A stretch of DNA of 64,000 bases from Armatimonadota bacterium (GCA_037138755.1 JBAXHT010000001.1:1149805-1213804), one strand, 5' to 3'; numbered from the stretch's first letter, positions 29,601 through 39,318 are shown. Numbers and translations are program-made. Notes: generated by a model not told the origin, from the letters alone.

Positions 29601-30974
29601 TTGAATACAGGCATTAGGACGAGTCATCGGCTAGAGACAGGGTTGCGAGTCGACCCGAAGCTCTTGCTTTCCAGCCAGATTTTGCAACTATCCATGCAAG
29701 AACTGGAGCAGAAACTGGAGGCGGAACTCAATGAGAACCCTGCCCTGGAACGCCTTGCTCCTGAAGAGATTCCCCTAACCGAGCGGGAAATCCTCCGCAA
29801 CATCGCTCCCCGCGAGCTCAAACCCCACGGCGATGACCGAGAGCTTTGGCGTTCCTTGCCAACTGACGACGTCACTCCCGGCTGGATTGACCTTGCGTCG
29901 TCAGAAACGACGCTCCACGAATACCTCAGCGCCCAGCTTCTGCCGCAGCTCTCCGAAGACCTCCGCCAAGCCGGAGAGTTTGCTATCGGTTGCCTCAACG
30001 AAAACGGATACCTGTACGAGCCGGTCGAAGAAATCGCCCTCGGCGGAAACTGCTCCATCGAAGACGCGGAATACGTGATCGAGCAACTCAAAAAGTGTGA
30101 ACCCGCAGGAATCGGGGCAAGCGGAATTCAAGAGAGCCTTCTGCTTCAACTCAAGGAAGATGAGACTTTTGAAGGCAAGATCGCCCGAAAGATTGTCCGC
30201 GACCACCTCGATCTGTTCACCGGCGGCAAGCGCATGAAGCTCGCCCGCCGATTCTCGGTCACCCCGGCGGTCATCAACGAAGTCTTCGACCTCATCATGG
30301 GCTGCGTCCCATTCCCCGGCGATGCCTTTAGGCCAAGCAGCCAGAGCCATGAAGCTCGGTTGCCAGCAATTCAGCCCGACATCGTGCTTTCGCGATCAGA
30401 ATTCGGTTGGGAAGTCAGTGTCCGAGGTCCATCCGCGTCCGAATTCTGCGTCAACGGTTACTACAAGAAGCGACTCGATGATCTACAACAACAGGCTCGG
30501 GTCGAGAAGGATGAGAAGCGGCACTTGTCGCACTTCGTCGGTAGAGCGAGCGACTTTATTGACTGTCTTGAACAGCGCCACCGAACCATGATGCGCGTCG
30601 GTCAGTATCTCATCGAGAAGCAAGCCGGATTCGTCTCCACTGGCGATGTCTCGTTCCTCATGCCGCTTACCCGAACCCAGTTGGCCCACGACATCGACCT
30701 GCACGAAAGCACTGTCAGCCGCGCCACCCAAGGCAAGTTCGTCCAACTCTCGACTGGCGAAACTGTCTCGTTCGAAGTCTTCTTCAAACCGGCGCTGCGG
30801 GTTCAAAAGATGATCGAGGAAATCCTCGCCACCGAAAACCCCGACAACCCGCTCTCCGACGAACGAATCGCGAAGATTCTTGCGGATAAAGGCGTCCACG
30901 TCGCTCGCCGAACGGTGAACAAGTACCGGGATCGCACCAAGCTCCTGAGCAGCCGAAAGCGCCGCTCTGCTTAA
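29601..30974 (+). CDS. rpoN: RNA polymerase sigma-54 factor RpoN
   Basis: The 457-residue product has region I (KLLLSSQILQLSMQELEQKL), an acidic linker, the core-binding domain (~95-285), the HTH region (LHESTVSRATQGKFVQLSTG) and the RpoN box ARRTVNKYR near residues 435-443. Sigma-54 recognises -24/-12 promoters and needs enhancer-binding ATPases; none is encoded in the window. The start is TTG, with GAGGGA upstream. An upstream ATG is not available. It is divergent from the RCK channel. Confidence 0.95.
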   Translation: MNTGIRTSHRLETGLRVDPKLLLSSQILQLSMQELEQKLEAELNENPALERLAPEEIPLTEREILRNIAPRELKPHGDDRELWRSLPTDDVTPGWIDLASSETTLHEYLSAQLLPQLSEDLRQAGEFAIGCLNENGYLYEPVEEIALGGNCSIEDAEYVIEQLKKCEPAGIGASGIQESLLLQLKEDETFEGKIARKIVRDHLDLFTGGKRMKLARRFSVTPAVINEVFDLIMGCVPFPGDAFRPSSQSHEARLPAIQPDIVLSRSEFGWEVSVRGPSASEFCVNGYYKKRLDDLQQQARVEKDEKRHLSHFVGRASDFIDCLEQRHRTMMRVGQYLIEKQAGFVSTGDVSFLMPLTRTQLAHDIDLHESTVSRATQGKFVQLSTGETVSFEVFFKPALRVQKMIEEILATENPDNPLSDERIAKILADKGVHVARRTVNKYRDRTKLLSSRKRRSA

Positions 30975-31015
30975 CCCAAAAGATTGATTGAACGTATGGA
31001 CGGATCAACCACGTC

Positions 31016-31021
31016 CATAAT
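31016..31021 (+). promoter_or_regulatory. -10 element upstream of the 31028 gene
   Basis: CATAAT ends 6 nt before the GTG start. This is the same spacing as at other genes in the window, and no Shine-Dalgarno is present. Confidence 0.45.
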
Positions 31022-31027
31022 CCAATC

Positions 31028-32332
31028 GTGTCCGTCAAGCTCCGTTTCTCCAAACCTCTCCAAGTCGTCTTGGGCATCTCCGCCGCCCTGATGGCCCTGC
31101 TTGGAATCGCCTACGCCCTGACCGACATCCCGTCTGCGGCCTCAAAATTCAAGGAAAACGAAGCCAAAGCCAAAGCCGCTGGACTATTTACGTCGAGCGA
31201 AGAGTTTCTTGCCACTCTAGAAGTCCCGACAAACGAGAATGGAGCCACGTTGATGAAAATGGTGTTGGACGAGTTCACCAAAAATTACGAAAGTCGCAAA
31301 CTGTTCGAGTTAAACCAAAAATCACTCAACACCCCGCTCATCACGGCGTCCTACCAAGAGTTCGATCCGTTCTGGAAACAGGTTGATCAAGCCGCCAAGC
31401 TCAAATACTGCATCTTTCCGCGCAACCGAAAGCCGCTCATCAATGCCGAGTATCCAGAGCTTGCAACGCTCAAAAGCGTCGTCAAGTTTGCTTCCCTCCG
31501 TGCTGATGTCGCAGTTGAACAGAACCAGCCACAAGTCGCCGCCGAAGCCTGGCGCCGCGCCGCTAACGTCGCCCTCGTGGCCGACGACGAGCCAACGCTC
31601 ATCGGCCTACTTGTGCGAATCGCTGGCGAGGCGATTGTAGAAGAATCGATGCGTAAAGCCCTCAACCGCCGAGGTCAAGACCCCGCCTTGCGGGCCGCCG
31701 CATGGCAGACCCTCCAACTCCTCGACCAGCCCCTCGACTTCGCGAGAACGATGAAAACCGAGCACGTCTTCGCGCTCGAAGGCTTTGACTCCTTAGCTAG
31801 AGCTCAGACAAACTTAAATGAAGAGTGGATGACGGAAGACGGGAACCGGTTGATCAGGACATATAGCAAGATTCCACGTGCAAAGCTTGCAGCCAATTCT
31901 CGCATCCATGAAATCTATGCCGAGTTCTACACTCGCCTGGGAAGTGATCCTTACGACTCCAAAAAGATCGAAAATGCGAGCAATTGGATGGATCGAGAAT
32001 TGGAGTCCAAGAACGGACTCAGCTACATTTTGCCAAAGATTCTGATGCCGGTCTTCTCCCAAGCCGGAAAAGCCTGCTCAAAAACCTACGCCCAGCGGAA
32101 CGTCTTGATGCAAGCCATCAAACTCCTCGAAAACCCAACCCAGAGAGACCTCCCCCTCAAGGGCCGCTACGCCCTCGACAGCGACGGAAAACCCCTCCGC
32201 CTAACCTGGGACAAAAACCAACGCATCATCTACAGTATCGGACCAAACTTCAAGGACGACGGTGGAGTCATTGAGCGACCCAAGTCAGGCGGCAGCCTTG
32301 ACTACGACTACGGCGTAGCCATCCCCAAATGA
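31028..32332 (+). CDS. membrane-anchored hypothetical protein, paralogue A
   Basis: The 434-residue product has one N-terminal membrane segment (VVLGISAALMALLGIAYAL) followed by a soluble, helix-rich domain. It begins like two neighbours (32329-33384 and 34362-35489): membrane anchor, then a charged stretch with a pattern such as KAKAAGLFTSSEEF. The family was not recognised. Start GTG; its stop overlaps the next gene's ATG as ATGA, so the two are an operon. No catalytic motif is apparent. Confidence 0.7.
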   Translation: MSVKLRFSKPLQVVLGISAALMALLGIAYALTDIPSAASKFKENEAKAKAAGLFTSSEEFLATLEVPTNENGATLMKMVLDEFTKNYESRKLFELNQKSLNTPLITASYQEFDPFWKQVDQAAKLKYCIFPRNRKPLINAEYPELATLKSVVKFASLRADVAVEQNQPQVAAEAWRRAANVALVADDEPTLIGLLVRIAGEAIVEESMRKALNRRGQDPALRAAAWQTLQLLDQPLDFARTMKTEHVFALEGFDSLARAQTNLNEEWMTEDGNRLIRTYSKIPRAKLAANSRIHEIYAEFYTRLGSDPYDSKKIENASNWMDRELESKNGLSYILPKILMPVFSQAGKACSKTYAQRNVLMQAIKLLENPTQRDLPLKGRYALDSDGKPLRLTWDKNQRIIYSIGPNFKDDGGVIERPKSGGSLDYDYGVAIPK

Positions 32333-33384
32333 AATCTTTCCGAAAGCCCCTCATCGTCACTGGAATCGTCGTCTGCATCATCGGTGCCGCAGCCACGATC
32401 TACCTGACGACCACTGGAGTCCTACCCGCGTTCCGCTCGTACTCTGCCCAAGTCGAGCGCGCCCACGAACTCTGCTTCCCCTTGGAACGGGAAGAAATCA
32501 TCCAGAAATTCCCCATCATCAAGTCGGACGGAGTTCTGATCGCCCAGGAGATCGCGAGCGACCTCGGACGGGGCACCGCAACCGTCCTCAAAGCCCCCAC
32601 GCCATCCGCCAAACTGATTCCGCCCGACCCCCAAACCCTCGAAATTTGGCAGAAAATCTCTCCAAAACTGAAGGAAATCCCCCGGTTAGAAGCCGCCAAA
32701 CAGTGGAGCGGAGCCTCCGCCAGCCACTCCATCGACGCTGATCTTCAAATCAACGTAGGCCAAGGGGCGCTCCTTTCGCGCCTGGCCGGACACCTCGCCA
32801 ATGCCGACCGAATCGAAGACGCCTGCCAAGTCTGGAAACTCTTCTTCCTCCTCAACAAAGCCCGAGGAGAAGGGCAGTGGGCCGGCGCCAGGCTGATTGA
32901 GCTCAAGTCGAACCAGAAAGCACTTTCCGATTTCCTCGCTTACGCACCAAGATGGCGGGCTAGTCCCGCCTATCAAACCTGCGCCAACCAGTGGTTCGAC
33001 ACCGTGCTCCGCAAAACCGACTACCGAAAGTACGCTTGGAACGACTTCTCGATGATCCACACCGCCCTCGATAAGTTCCAAGACCTCGGCGGCTCCTGGA
33101 ACACCCCGTTCGGGCGCCTTCTTAAGCTCACGAGCATGGAACCCCTCCGAAGCGCAACCCGCGCCGAGCACCTACGTGGCTTCATCGAGCCCTATCCATT
33201 GCTGGAAGCCAACCCAAACTCGCCCGCCGTCTTCGATGACTACATCAACAAGGTCCGCGCCACCCACGCCACTAGCAACAAATTCTCCAAGGAGTTCCTC
33301 CACGAACTCGGCCCAGCGCCGGGTGTCGGCCGAATGATCGAGAGCCTTGAGCGAGACATCAATCTGCTCCGCTCAAAGCTCTAA
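32329..33384 (+). CDS. membrane-anchored hypothetical protein, paralogue B
   Basis: A 351-residue protein with an N-terminal membrane segment (PLIVTGIVVCIIGAAATIYL) and a helical exported or cytosolic domain. It is the same build as the genes on either side: an anchor, a segment like RAHELCFPLEREEI, and further helices. The ATG overlaps the preceding TGA (ATGA). It ends 10 nt from the convergent pdxS stop. Function unknown. Confidence 0.7.
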   Translation: MKSFRKPLIVTGIVVCIIGAAATIYLTTTGVLPAFRSYSAQVERAHELCFPLEREEIIQKFPIIKSDGVLIAQEIASDLGRGTATVLKAPTPSAKLIPPDPQTLEIWQKISPKLKEIPRLEAAKQWSGASASHSIDADLQINVGQGALLSRLAGHLANADRIEDACQVWKLFFLLNKARGEGQWAGARLIELKSNQKALSDFLAYAPRWRASPAYQTCANQWFDTVLRKTDYRKYAWNDFSMIHTALDKFQDLGGSWNTPFGRLLKLTSMEPLRSATRAEHLRGFIEPYPLLEANPNSPAVFDDYINKVRATHATSNKFSKEFLHELGPAPGVGRMIESLERDINLLRSKL

Positions 33385-33394
33385 ATGGAGACCC

Positions 33395-34276
33395 TTACCA
33401 GCCTCGAACCGCCAGCTGCTCGCTCGGCAGCAGCGAATCGCAGTTGATCCCGACCATCGCCTCGCCAAGATTCTTACTAATTTCCGCAAGCTTCTTCGCA
33501 TCCTTGTAGAACAGAACCGATTCAACAATCGCCTTTGCCCGCTTCGCCGGATCGCCGCTCTTGAAGATTCCGGAGCCAACAAACACTGTCTCCGCCCCGA
33601 GCTTCATCATCAAAGCCGCATCTGCTGGAGTCGCGATTCCGCCTGCCGAGAAGTTCGGGACTGGAAGCCGTCCGAGACGATGAACCTCGCGAACGAGCTC
33701 CAACGGAGCCTGGTGCTCCTTCGCCAAAACGTACAGCTCGTCATCCCGGGCGTTGTGAACAAGCCGAATCTCCGCCATGATCGTGCGCATGTGTCGAACC
33801 GCTTCTACAACGTCGCCCGTCCCGGCTTCGCCCTTGGTTCGGATCATCGCCGCGCCCTCGGCGCATCGCCGCAAAGCCTCGCCCAAATTTCTCGCGCCGC
33901 AAACAAACGGAACCGTAAACGCATGCTTGTCGATATGGTTCGCGTGGTCAGCCGGAGTCAGAACTTCGCTTTCGTCAACGAAGTCGACTTCCAGCGCCTC
34001 CAAAATCTCCGCCTCGACAAAGTGCCCAATCCGCGCCTTCGCCATCACCGGAATCGAAACCGTCTCTTTAATGCCCAGAATCATCTCCGGGTCGCTCATG
34101 CGCGAAACGCCGCCGTCGCGTCGAATGTCAGCCGGAACTCGCTCTAAAGCCATGACCGCAACCGCGCCCGCGTCCTCTGCAATCCGAGCCTGTTCAGGGT
34201 TAACAACGTCCATAATCACGCCCCCCTTCAGCATCTCCGCCAGCCCAACTTTTTCGCGCCAAGTCTTCAAACTCAT
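33395..34276 (-). CDS. pdxS: pyridoxal 5'-phosphate synthase subunit PdxS
   Basis: The 293-residue TIM-barrel protein has the substrate Asp in GGVIMDVVN, the Schiff-base Lys in [10 protein letters not shown], the second catalytic Lys in [13 protein letters not shown] and [13 protein letters not shown]. PdxS (Pdx1) condenses ribose 5-phosphate, glyceraldehyde 3-phosphate and ammonia into PLP. No pdxT glutaminase gene lies nearby. The ATG at 34276 ([16 protein letters not shown]) was chosen over an earlier frame start; TATCCT lies 7 nt upstream, so the message may be leaderless. Confidence 0.96.
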   Translation of the reverse strand: MSLKTWREKVGLAEMLKGGVIMDVVNPEQARIAEDAGAVAVMALERVPADIRRDGGVSRMSDPEMILGIKETVSIPVMAKARIGHFVEAEILEALEVDFVDESEVLTPADHANHIDKHAFTVPFVCGARNLGEALRRCAEGAAMIRTKGEAGTGDVVEAVRHMRTIMAEIRLVHNARDDELYVLAKEHQAPLELVREVHRLGRLPVPNFSAGGIATPADAALMMKLGAETVFVGSGIFKSGDPAKRAKAIVESVLFYKDAKKLAEISKNLGEAMVGINCDSLLPSEQLAVRGW

Positions 34277-34283
34277 GGTGTTA

Positions 34284-34289
34284 AGGATA
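34284..34289 (-). promoter_or_regulatory. -10 element of pdxS
   Basis: TATCCT on the minus strand, 7 nt before the pdxS ATG, without a Shine-Dalgarno between. Confidence 0.4.
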
Positions 34290-34361
34290 CCTTTCTGGGC
34301 AACCTGGGACCCCACTTGCACTCATGGGCCTAAGGTTCGAACAGTCGCTCCCGGTTGCTTC

Positions 34362-35489
34362 CTACGGAAGTTTTGTCAATGTCCTCTGCAACTCTGCTTT
34401 AGCGTCATCAAACGGCCTTCGATCTTCAAAACCAAACGGGTGCCAGGGGTACCAAGCCGTCGCGGGAACCTGTCCAAAGCGCATCTGGCGAGCATCGAGT
34501 TTCTCTCGGAACTTCTCTTGGTCAGCGAAGCTCCGGGGCGGGTTCGACTGGAGCTCTTCGTAACCGTAAGAAACAATGTCCATGGCGGTGGACTTCCAAG
34601 CGGCCTCAATGCGAGGATACTTCCGCCACTTTCCCCACTCTTCAAACTGAGGATCAGACGGCCGAATTCCTAAATCAGAAAATACCTTTGCCGCAGGATA
34701 ACTCGGGTCATTGATTTGAAAGAGGCTGAATAGCTCGTATTTGAGTCCGAATTTCAAGTTTTGATTCATGACCTCGGTGGCCAAGAGTTTCTTTGCATGC
34801 TCAACAAGATCCTGGTCCCGCTCCAGCCTGGTAAGCAGCCGAGTAGCGACCTTCATTTCCTGCCGAAGGATTCCTCTCGCGACCAGTGCTGGAAACTGGG
34901 ATTCATAGTTATCAGTAATGTGACTGCGAAGCCAAGCCACATCTTTCATCAGTGAAAGAGCCTCGGCGGGACTGGCCGTGGTTAACGCCTTGTTCAGCGT
35001 ATGCTGGGCCACCTGGCGGTAGTAGGTGTACTCGGGCAACAACATTGCATATCCTTCGCGAAACTCACGCGGAATGCGAATCACCTTTTGGTCCCGAATC
35101 GGCTCGATCCGCTTCCACAATGAATCGAGAATTTCAGACTGTGCCACCGTCGTTCGACCGTCGGGCTTGGCCGTGAAGTTGATTTCATTCGCAACCTTCG
35201 GATCCTTTCCCAAGGCAAGGTTGTAGGCCTTCAGTGCGTCTCGAAGTTGCTCGCCAGCATACGTCGCCGAAGGCACGTTGTACTCCCGATTCAATTCGTC
35301 GGCGGTAGCAAACAACCCATACTTCTGGCACTTCTCCTCCCCATCGCGGTAAGCAGCAATCGCCGGCCCGATGCCGGTCTGCCGCTCAAAAACAACAATC
35401 CCCACTCCGGCAAGCCCAAGCGCAATAACCGTAGGAATCACGAAAACTTTAACCCAATTTCGCTGTCCAGATTCGACCACAAACACCAC
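34362..35489 (-). CDS. membrane-anchored hypothetical protein, paralogue C
   Basis: The 375-residue product has a membrane anchor at ~13-35 (VFVIPTVIALGLAGVGIVVF), then a segment KCQKYGLFATADELNREYNVP that matches paralogue A (AKAAGLFTSSEEFLATLEVP) in spacing and in many residues, then a helix-rich domain. The first codon is GTG, with several GTGs nearby. It lies 85 nt upstream of pdxS on the same strand. Function unknown. Confidence 0.7.
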   Translation of the reverse strand: MVFVVESGQRNWVKVFVIPTVIALGLAGVGIVVFERQTGIGPAIAAYRDGEEKCQKYGLFATADELNREYNVPSATYAGEQLRDALKAYNLALGKDPKVANEINFTAKPDGRTTVAQSEILDSLWKRIEPIRDQKVIRIPREFREGYAMLLPEYTYYRQVAQHTLNKALTTASPAEALSLMKDVAWLRSHITDNYESQFPALVARGILRQEMKVATRLLTRLERDQDLVEHAKKLLATEVMNQNLKFGLKYELFSLFQINDPSYPAAKVFSDLGIRPSDPQFEEWGKWRKYPRIEAAWKSTAMDIVSYGYEELQSNPPRSFADQEKFREKLDARQMRFGQVPATAWYPWHPFGFEDRRPFDDAKAELQRTLTKLP

Positions 35490-35522
35490 GACGCACCCAG
35501 CCGCGCAATTCGTTCAAAAAAG

Positions 35523-36740
35523 GTGGGCAACTTTGTAACCGCGCAACGACTCACTGGCGACCCTGTAAACTCAAACTACTTGCTCCACTTAGAAGCCTTA
35601 GCCGACGCCCCGTCTCTGACGCCAAAACAACTCGCCGCGAAGCACGGCGACGAAGCGGCCCGATGGGCACTGATGCAATTTGACCTCAGAAAGCGAGCAA
35701 CCAAAAAATACGGCGATCTCGCCGAAGACATGCTATTCGAGCGGGAAGCCCTCGAACAAGCCTCCAGCTTCGCCGTCGCCCGCTACCACGCCAGTCAATT
35801 CCCCCAAGATGCACTCGTCATCGACCTAACCGCTGGACTCGGCGGCGACGCCCTCGCCCTCGCCGCCCGCGGCCCTCTCATCGCCTACGAAAACGACCCC
35901 ACCCGCGCCGAACTTCTTGAGTTCAATTTATTGCGACTGCAGAACCTTGGAAGCACCGGGATTCCAGAACGTGAAGTCCGAGTCGCCGACGGCACACAAG
36001 CCCTCCTCGAACCCCTAACTCCCAACTCGCAACTCTCAACCCCCAGCTACTACTGGACCGACCCGGACCGCCGCTCCGCCACCGGACGCCGACTCACCAA
36101 ACCCGAAGACTACACCCCCAACCCCGGCGATCTCGCCGCAAAACTCAAAGACTCCAAACTCGCTGGAATCAAGCTGTCCCCCCTCCTGCCAGATGACTAC
36201 CTTGAGTCCCTTTGTGAATCCCACAATGGCTCCCTTGAATTCATCTCTCACCATGGCGAATGTCTCGAAGCTATCATCTGGCTCGGAACCGAAAACAAGA
36301 AGCCTAAACGTCAAGCCGTGATCCTCCACCCAAACCACCAACCAACACGAATCGAGGCAACCTCAAACCCCCCACTCCAAGCTGCCCACCCCGAGCGCTA
36401 CATTCACGACTGCGATCCCGCCGTGGTCCGTGCCCACTGCCTCGGAACTTTTGGACTCTTCCAACTAGGCGACTCCCCCGGCTACCTGACCTCTGACGAC
36501 CCAAACCCCAATCTCGCCTATCGAACCTACGAAGTTCTAGGCAGTCCGACGAAGAACCAACTCAAGGCTAAGTTGCAGCAACTCAACGCAAGAGTCTTCG
36601 AACTCAAACAACGAGGGACAAACCACGATCCCGTGAAGCTCCTCAAGGAGATCAAGACCAATGGGGACCGCCCCATTTCCCTAATCGCATTTCGATCGGG
36701 AAACAGTATTCGCTATGTCTTGACCGAGCGGTTAAGATAG
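35523..36740 (+). CDS. THUMP-like class I SAM methyltransferase
   Basis: From the GTG at 35523 the product is 405 residues. The N-terminal ~90 residues are helical; a Rossmann domain follows with VIDLTAGLGGDALALAA (SAM motif I) and an acidic turn AYENDPTRAELLEFN, then WTDPDRRS, a DPPY-like motif. The C-terminal ~130 residues look like the THUMP_like domain. Relatives are annotated as RNA or unspecified methyltransferases; the substrate is not known. It is divergent from paralogue C. Confidence 0.8.
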   Translation: MGNFVTAQRLTGDPVNSNYLLHLEALADAPSLTPKQLAAKHGDEAARWALMQFDLRKRATKKYGDLAEDMLFEREALEQASSFAVARYHASQFPQDALVIDLTAGLGGDALALAARGPLIAYENDPTRAELLEFNLLRLQNLGSTGIPEREVRVADGTQALLEPLTPNSQLSTPSYYWTDPDRRSATGRRLTKPEDYTPNPGDLAAKLKDSKLAGIKLSPLLPDDYLESLCESHNGSLEFISHHGECLEAIIWLGTENKKPKRQAVILHPNHQPTRIEATSNPPLQAAHPERYIHDCDPAVVRAHCLGTFGLFQLGDSPGYLTSDDPNPNLAYRTYEVLGSPTKNQLKAKLQQLNARVFELKQRGTNHDPVKLLKEIKTNGDRPISLIAFRSGNSIRYVLTERLR

Positions 36741-36743
36741 AAT
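36738..36743 (+). promoter_or_regulatory. -10 element of the yciI-like gene
   Basis: TAGAAT, 7 nt before the ATG at 36751, without a Shine-Dalgarno. Confidence 0.45.
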
Positions 36744-36750
36744 CGTAGAA

Positions 36751-37059
36751 ATGCCCCAATTCCTCCTTGAACTAGGACTAAACCGCCCGGATATGATGCA
36801 AGGTCCTAGCGAAGATGAGATGAGCCTGGTCGTCCAACATTACGCCTATTGGGAGGTTCTCTCCCAAACTGGGAAAGCTCTCGTCGTGGGCCGCACCCAA
36901 GACGATCGGCCCAACGGCTACGCCATTTTTCTTGCCGAGAACGAAGAGCATGCCCAGTTGATCGCGGAAAACGATCCGGCCGTCGGCAAAGTCTTCAGTT
37001 ACGTGGTTCGTCCCTACAAAGTCTCCCTCCTCGGCGACCCCGCTGCCTTCAAACCCTGA
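36751..37059 (+). CDS. YciI family protein
   Basis: The 102-residue protein has the YciI (YCII) fold: LLELGLNRPDMMQGP, then EDEMSLVVQHYAYWEVL with the conserved His, GKALVVGRTQDD and FLAENEEHAQLIAENDPAVG. Family members are small dimeric ferredoxin-like proteins of mostly unknown function, some with dehydrochlorinase-type activity. The MlaE gene begins 14 nt after the stop. Confidence 0.85.
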   Translation: MPQFLLELGLNRPDMMQGPSEDEMSLVVQHYAYWEVLSQTGKALVVGRTQDDRPNGYAIFLAENEEHAQLIAENDPAVGKVFSYVVRPYKVSLLGDPAAFKP

Positions 37060-37073
37060 TACAATCACTGGGT

Positions 37074-37841
37074 ATGAACGCACTGCTCAGCCCGATCACC
37101 AGGCCAATTGAGCAAGTGCTCATCTTCATCGGCGAGGTTTCGATCCTGATCGCCGATGCCTTCAAGCGACTGTTCGCTGGCCGAATCGAAGCAAAAGAAA
37201 CGATCAACCAGATGGCGTTCGTAGGAGTGAACTCGGTGCCCATCGTTGCACTCACGGGATTCTTTAGCGGAGCTGTTTTTAGTCTCTATCTCAGCACCTT
37301 TCTGAACAGGTACGGTGCGGGCTCTTTTGTCGGAGCAACGGTTGCCCTGTCGATGATCCGTGAGATCGGCCCTGTTCTGGCCGGAATCATGGTCGCCGCC
37401 CGCTGCGGCTCAGCGATGGCGGCGCAGATCGGTACCATGCAGGTGACGGAACAGGTGGACGCCCTGCGAATGCTGAGCGTCCACCCCACGAACTATCTGG
37501 TGATCCCGCGGATGGTCGCAAGTATCTTCATGCTGCCAATCCTCGCGATGATCTGTATGACCATCGGAATCGGTGGTGGCCTGCTGGTCGCGATGTCCGA
37601 GAACATCGCTCCCGGAACCTATCTCACCTCCATCACCCAGTTCGTCAAGCCCGACGATATCCTGAAGGGCCTGATCAAAGCTCCCGTTTTTGGGATCATC
37701 ATCAGCATCGTCGCCTGCCAACAGGGAATGCGAACCACCAACGGCGCCGTCGGCGTGGGTCGAGCGACGACCAACGCGGTTGTCATCAGCATGGTACTTG
37801 TCTACGTCAGCAACTTCCTGATCGCTCAAGTGACGAACTAG
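37074..37841 (+). CDS. mlaE: MlaE-family ABC transporter permease
   Basis: The 255-residue product has five or six membrane segments and the MlaE signature GPVLAGIMVAARCGSAMAAQIGTMQVTEQVDAL around residues 100-130. The MlaE permease, with an ATPase (MlaF) and an MCE protein (MlaD), moves phospholipids between the inner and outer membranes. No mlaF or mlaD is adjacent, so the complex must be completed from elsewhere. TACAAT ends 8 nt before the ATG. Confidence 0.93.
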   Translation: MNALLSPITRPIEQVLIFIGEVSILIADAFKRLFAGRIEAKETINQMAFVGVNSVPIVALTGFFSGAVFSLYLSTFLNRYGAGSFVGATVALSMIREIGPVLAGIMVAARCGSAMAAQIGTMQVTEQVDALRMLSVHPTNYLVIPRMVASIFMLPILAMICMTIGIGGGLLVAMSENIAPGTYLTSITQFVKPDDILKGLIKAPVFGIIISIVACQQGMRTTNGAVGVGRATTNAVVISMVLVYVSNFLIAQVTN

Positions 37842-37863
37842 CATTCGCCAACCAGTTCCCGGC

Positions 37864-37869
37864 TAAACT
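37864..37869 (+). promoter_or_regulatory. -10 element of the M28 peptidase gene
   Basis: TAAACT, 6 nt before the ATG at 37876, without a Shine-Dalgarno. Confidence 0.45.
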
Positions 37870-37875
37870 CCACTC

Positions 37876-39240
37876 ATGTTCTTAGCCGCGCTTATCCTTG
37901 CTCCCAAAGGCCAACTCGAACCGCAACTTAATCAAATCATCGCCCTCAGCAAGTCGGACAATCGTGTGATGCGGCATCTCTCCGAGCTCTGCTACGGAAT
38001 CGGCCCCCGTGTTACCGGTTCACCCCAGCTCACGAAAGCCGAGAACTGGGCTTTGGCGAAATTCAAGTCTTTTGGTTACGCAAATGCGCACCTTGAAAAA
38101 TGGGCTGACATCCCCGTCGGCTTCTCGCGAGGCCCAAACAACTCAGCTCGTATGCTTGAGCCGTTTCAGAGTGAGATTAAGTTCAGTAGCAACTGCTGGA
38201 TGCCAGGAACCGATGGGCCGCTCAAAGGTCAAGTTGTGATGGCTCCGAACAATATGGAAGAGTTCGAAAGAGTGAGGAGTTCGCTCAAGGGTGCCTGGCT
38301 CCTATCCGGGGCGGCGGTTGGGATGCGAGGTGCTCAATCAGCTGCTGAGGATGTTGCCTTACGAAAACGGATTGAGGCAATTGGTATTAGCGGTTTTGTC
38401 TACGGGGCAAAAGATGATCATCTCCACGCTCACGGAACTTGGAAAGATAAAGACTTCACTAAAAGACCGACTACTCGAGAACTCACGATCCGGCGAGACG
38501 ACTGGGATCGCCTGGCACGAAACGTCAGCTTTGGTCGCAAAACCGTCGCCGAGTTCAGCATGGACAACATTTGGCACAAGGGTCCCGTGGCCGTTCACAA
38601 CGTTGTTGCTGAGCTAAAAGGGACTGAAAAGCCGGATGAGATCGTCGTCATCGGAGGACATCTGGATAGCTGGAACGCCCCAGGTTCTCAGGGCGCAAGT
38701 GACAATGGAACCGGTTCGTGTGCAACTCTTGAAGCCGCCCGCCTTCTCATGAAAAGCGGTCTGAAACCCAAGCGCACCATTCGGTTCATTTTGTGGGGTG
38801 GCGAGGAGCAAGGTCTGCTCGGCTCAACCGAATACGTGCGTCAGCATGAGAGCGAACTGGGCAAAGTCAGTGCTTGTGTCGTTGATGACGGCGGCTCCAA
38901 CTACGAGAACGGGTGCTCCGGAATTGCGGCTTGGCAACCATTCTTCCAGCCAGCTTTCGACGCCATGACCGCTGGATTCCCGGATATGCCGATGACGTTC
39001 CGGCCAGTCGAAAAGTACAACGCCAGCGGCGGCAGTGACCAGGCTTCGTTCAACGCAAAAGGCATCCCCGCCTTTTTCATGGGCAAATCCGGGAGCCAGA
39101 AATATGGCCACATCTGGCACACCCAGTACGATCGCTACGAGGAGGTCGTGCCCAAGTACATGCAGCAAGTGAGCACCAGCATGGCGGTCACTGCATTGGC
39201 TCTCGCGAATGCAGAAACGATGCTCCCAAGGCAAAAGTAA
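37876..39240 (+). CDS. M28 family metallopeptidase
   Basis: The 454-residue product has a short hydrophobic N terminus (MFLAALILA), a PA-like insert and a C-terminal M28 zinc peptidase domain. The ligand motifs are GGHLDSW (His about 260), GASDNGTGS and WGGEEQGLLGS, with later ligands near VVDDGG and at a C-terminal His (HIWHTQYD). It resembles carboxypeptidase Q-type secreted peptidases. Export is suggested but the signal is weak. A hairpin at 39269-39287 follows the stop. Confidence 0.88.
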   Translation: MFLAALILAPKGQLEPQLNQIIALSKSDNRVMRHLSELCYGIGPRVTGSPQLTKAENWALAKFKSFGYANAHLEKWADIPVGFSRGPNNSARMLEPFQSEIKFSSNCWMPGTDGPLKGQVVMAPNNMEEFERVRSSLKGAWLLSGAAVGMRGAQSAAEDVALRKRIEAIGISGFVYGAKDDHLHAHGTWKDKDFTKRPTTRELTIRRDDWDRLARNVSFGRKTVAEFSMDNIWHKGPVAVHNVVAELKGTEKPDEIVVIGGHLDSWNAPGSQGASDNGTGSCATLEAARLLMKSGLKPKRTIRFILWGGEEQGLLGSTEYVRQHESELGKVSACVVDDGGSNYENGCSGIAAWQPFFQPAFDAMTAGFPDMPMTFRPVEKYNASGGSDQASFNAKGIPAFFMGKSGSQKYGHIWHTQYDRYEEVVPKYMQQVSTSMAVTALALANAETMLPRQK

Positions 39241-39268
39241 CCCTGGAATCTCCTCGGGCTTCGCCGAT

Positions 39269-39287
39269 GTCCGAGCTTTGCTCGGAC
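39269..39287 (+). terminator. hairpin after the M28 peptidase gene
   Basis: GTCCGAGC / GCTCGGAC is a perfect 8-bp stem with a 3-nt loop, nested in a wider CCTCG/CGAGG pair. A T tract is absent, so termination is inferred from position. Confidence 0.4.
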
Positions 39288-39318
39288 GAGGCGTTAATTT
39301 GCGCCATCAAATCTCGGC

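Noticed and set aside
33347-34147. 266-codon open frame antisense to pdxS
   Set aside because: Complement of a highly conserved gene; no start context or domain.
36849-37073. N-terminal extension of mlaE overlapping the yciI-like gene
   Set aside because: Arg/Pro-rich out-of-frame translation of yciI; MlaE proteins start at the 37074 ATG.
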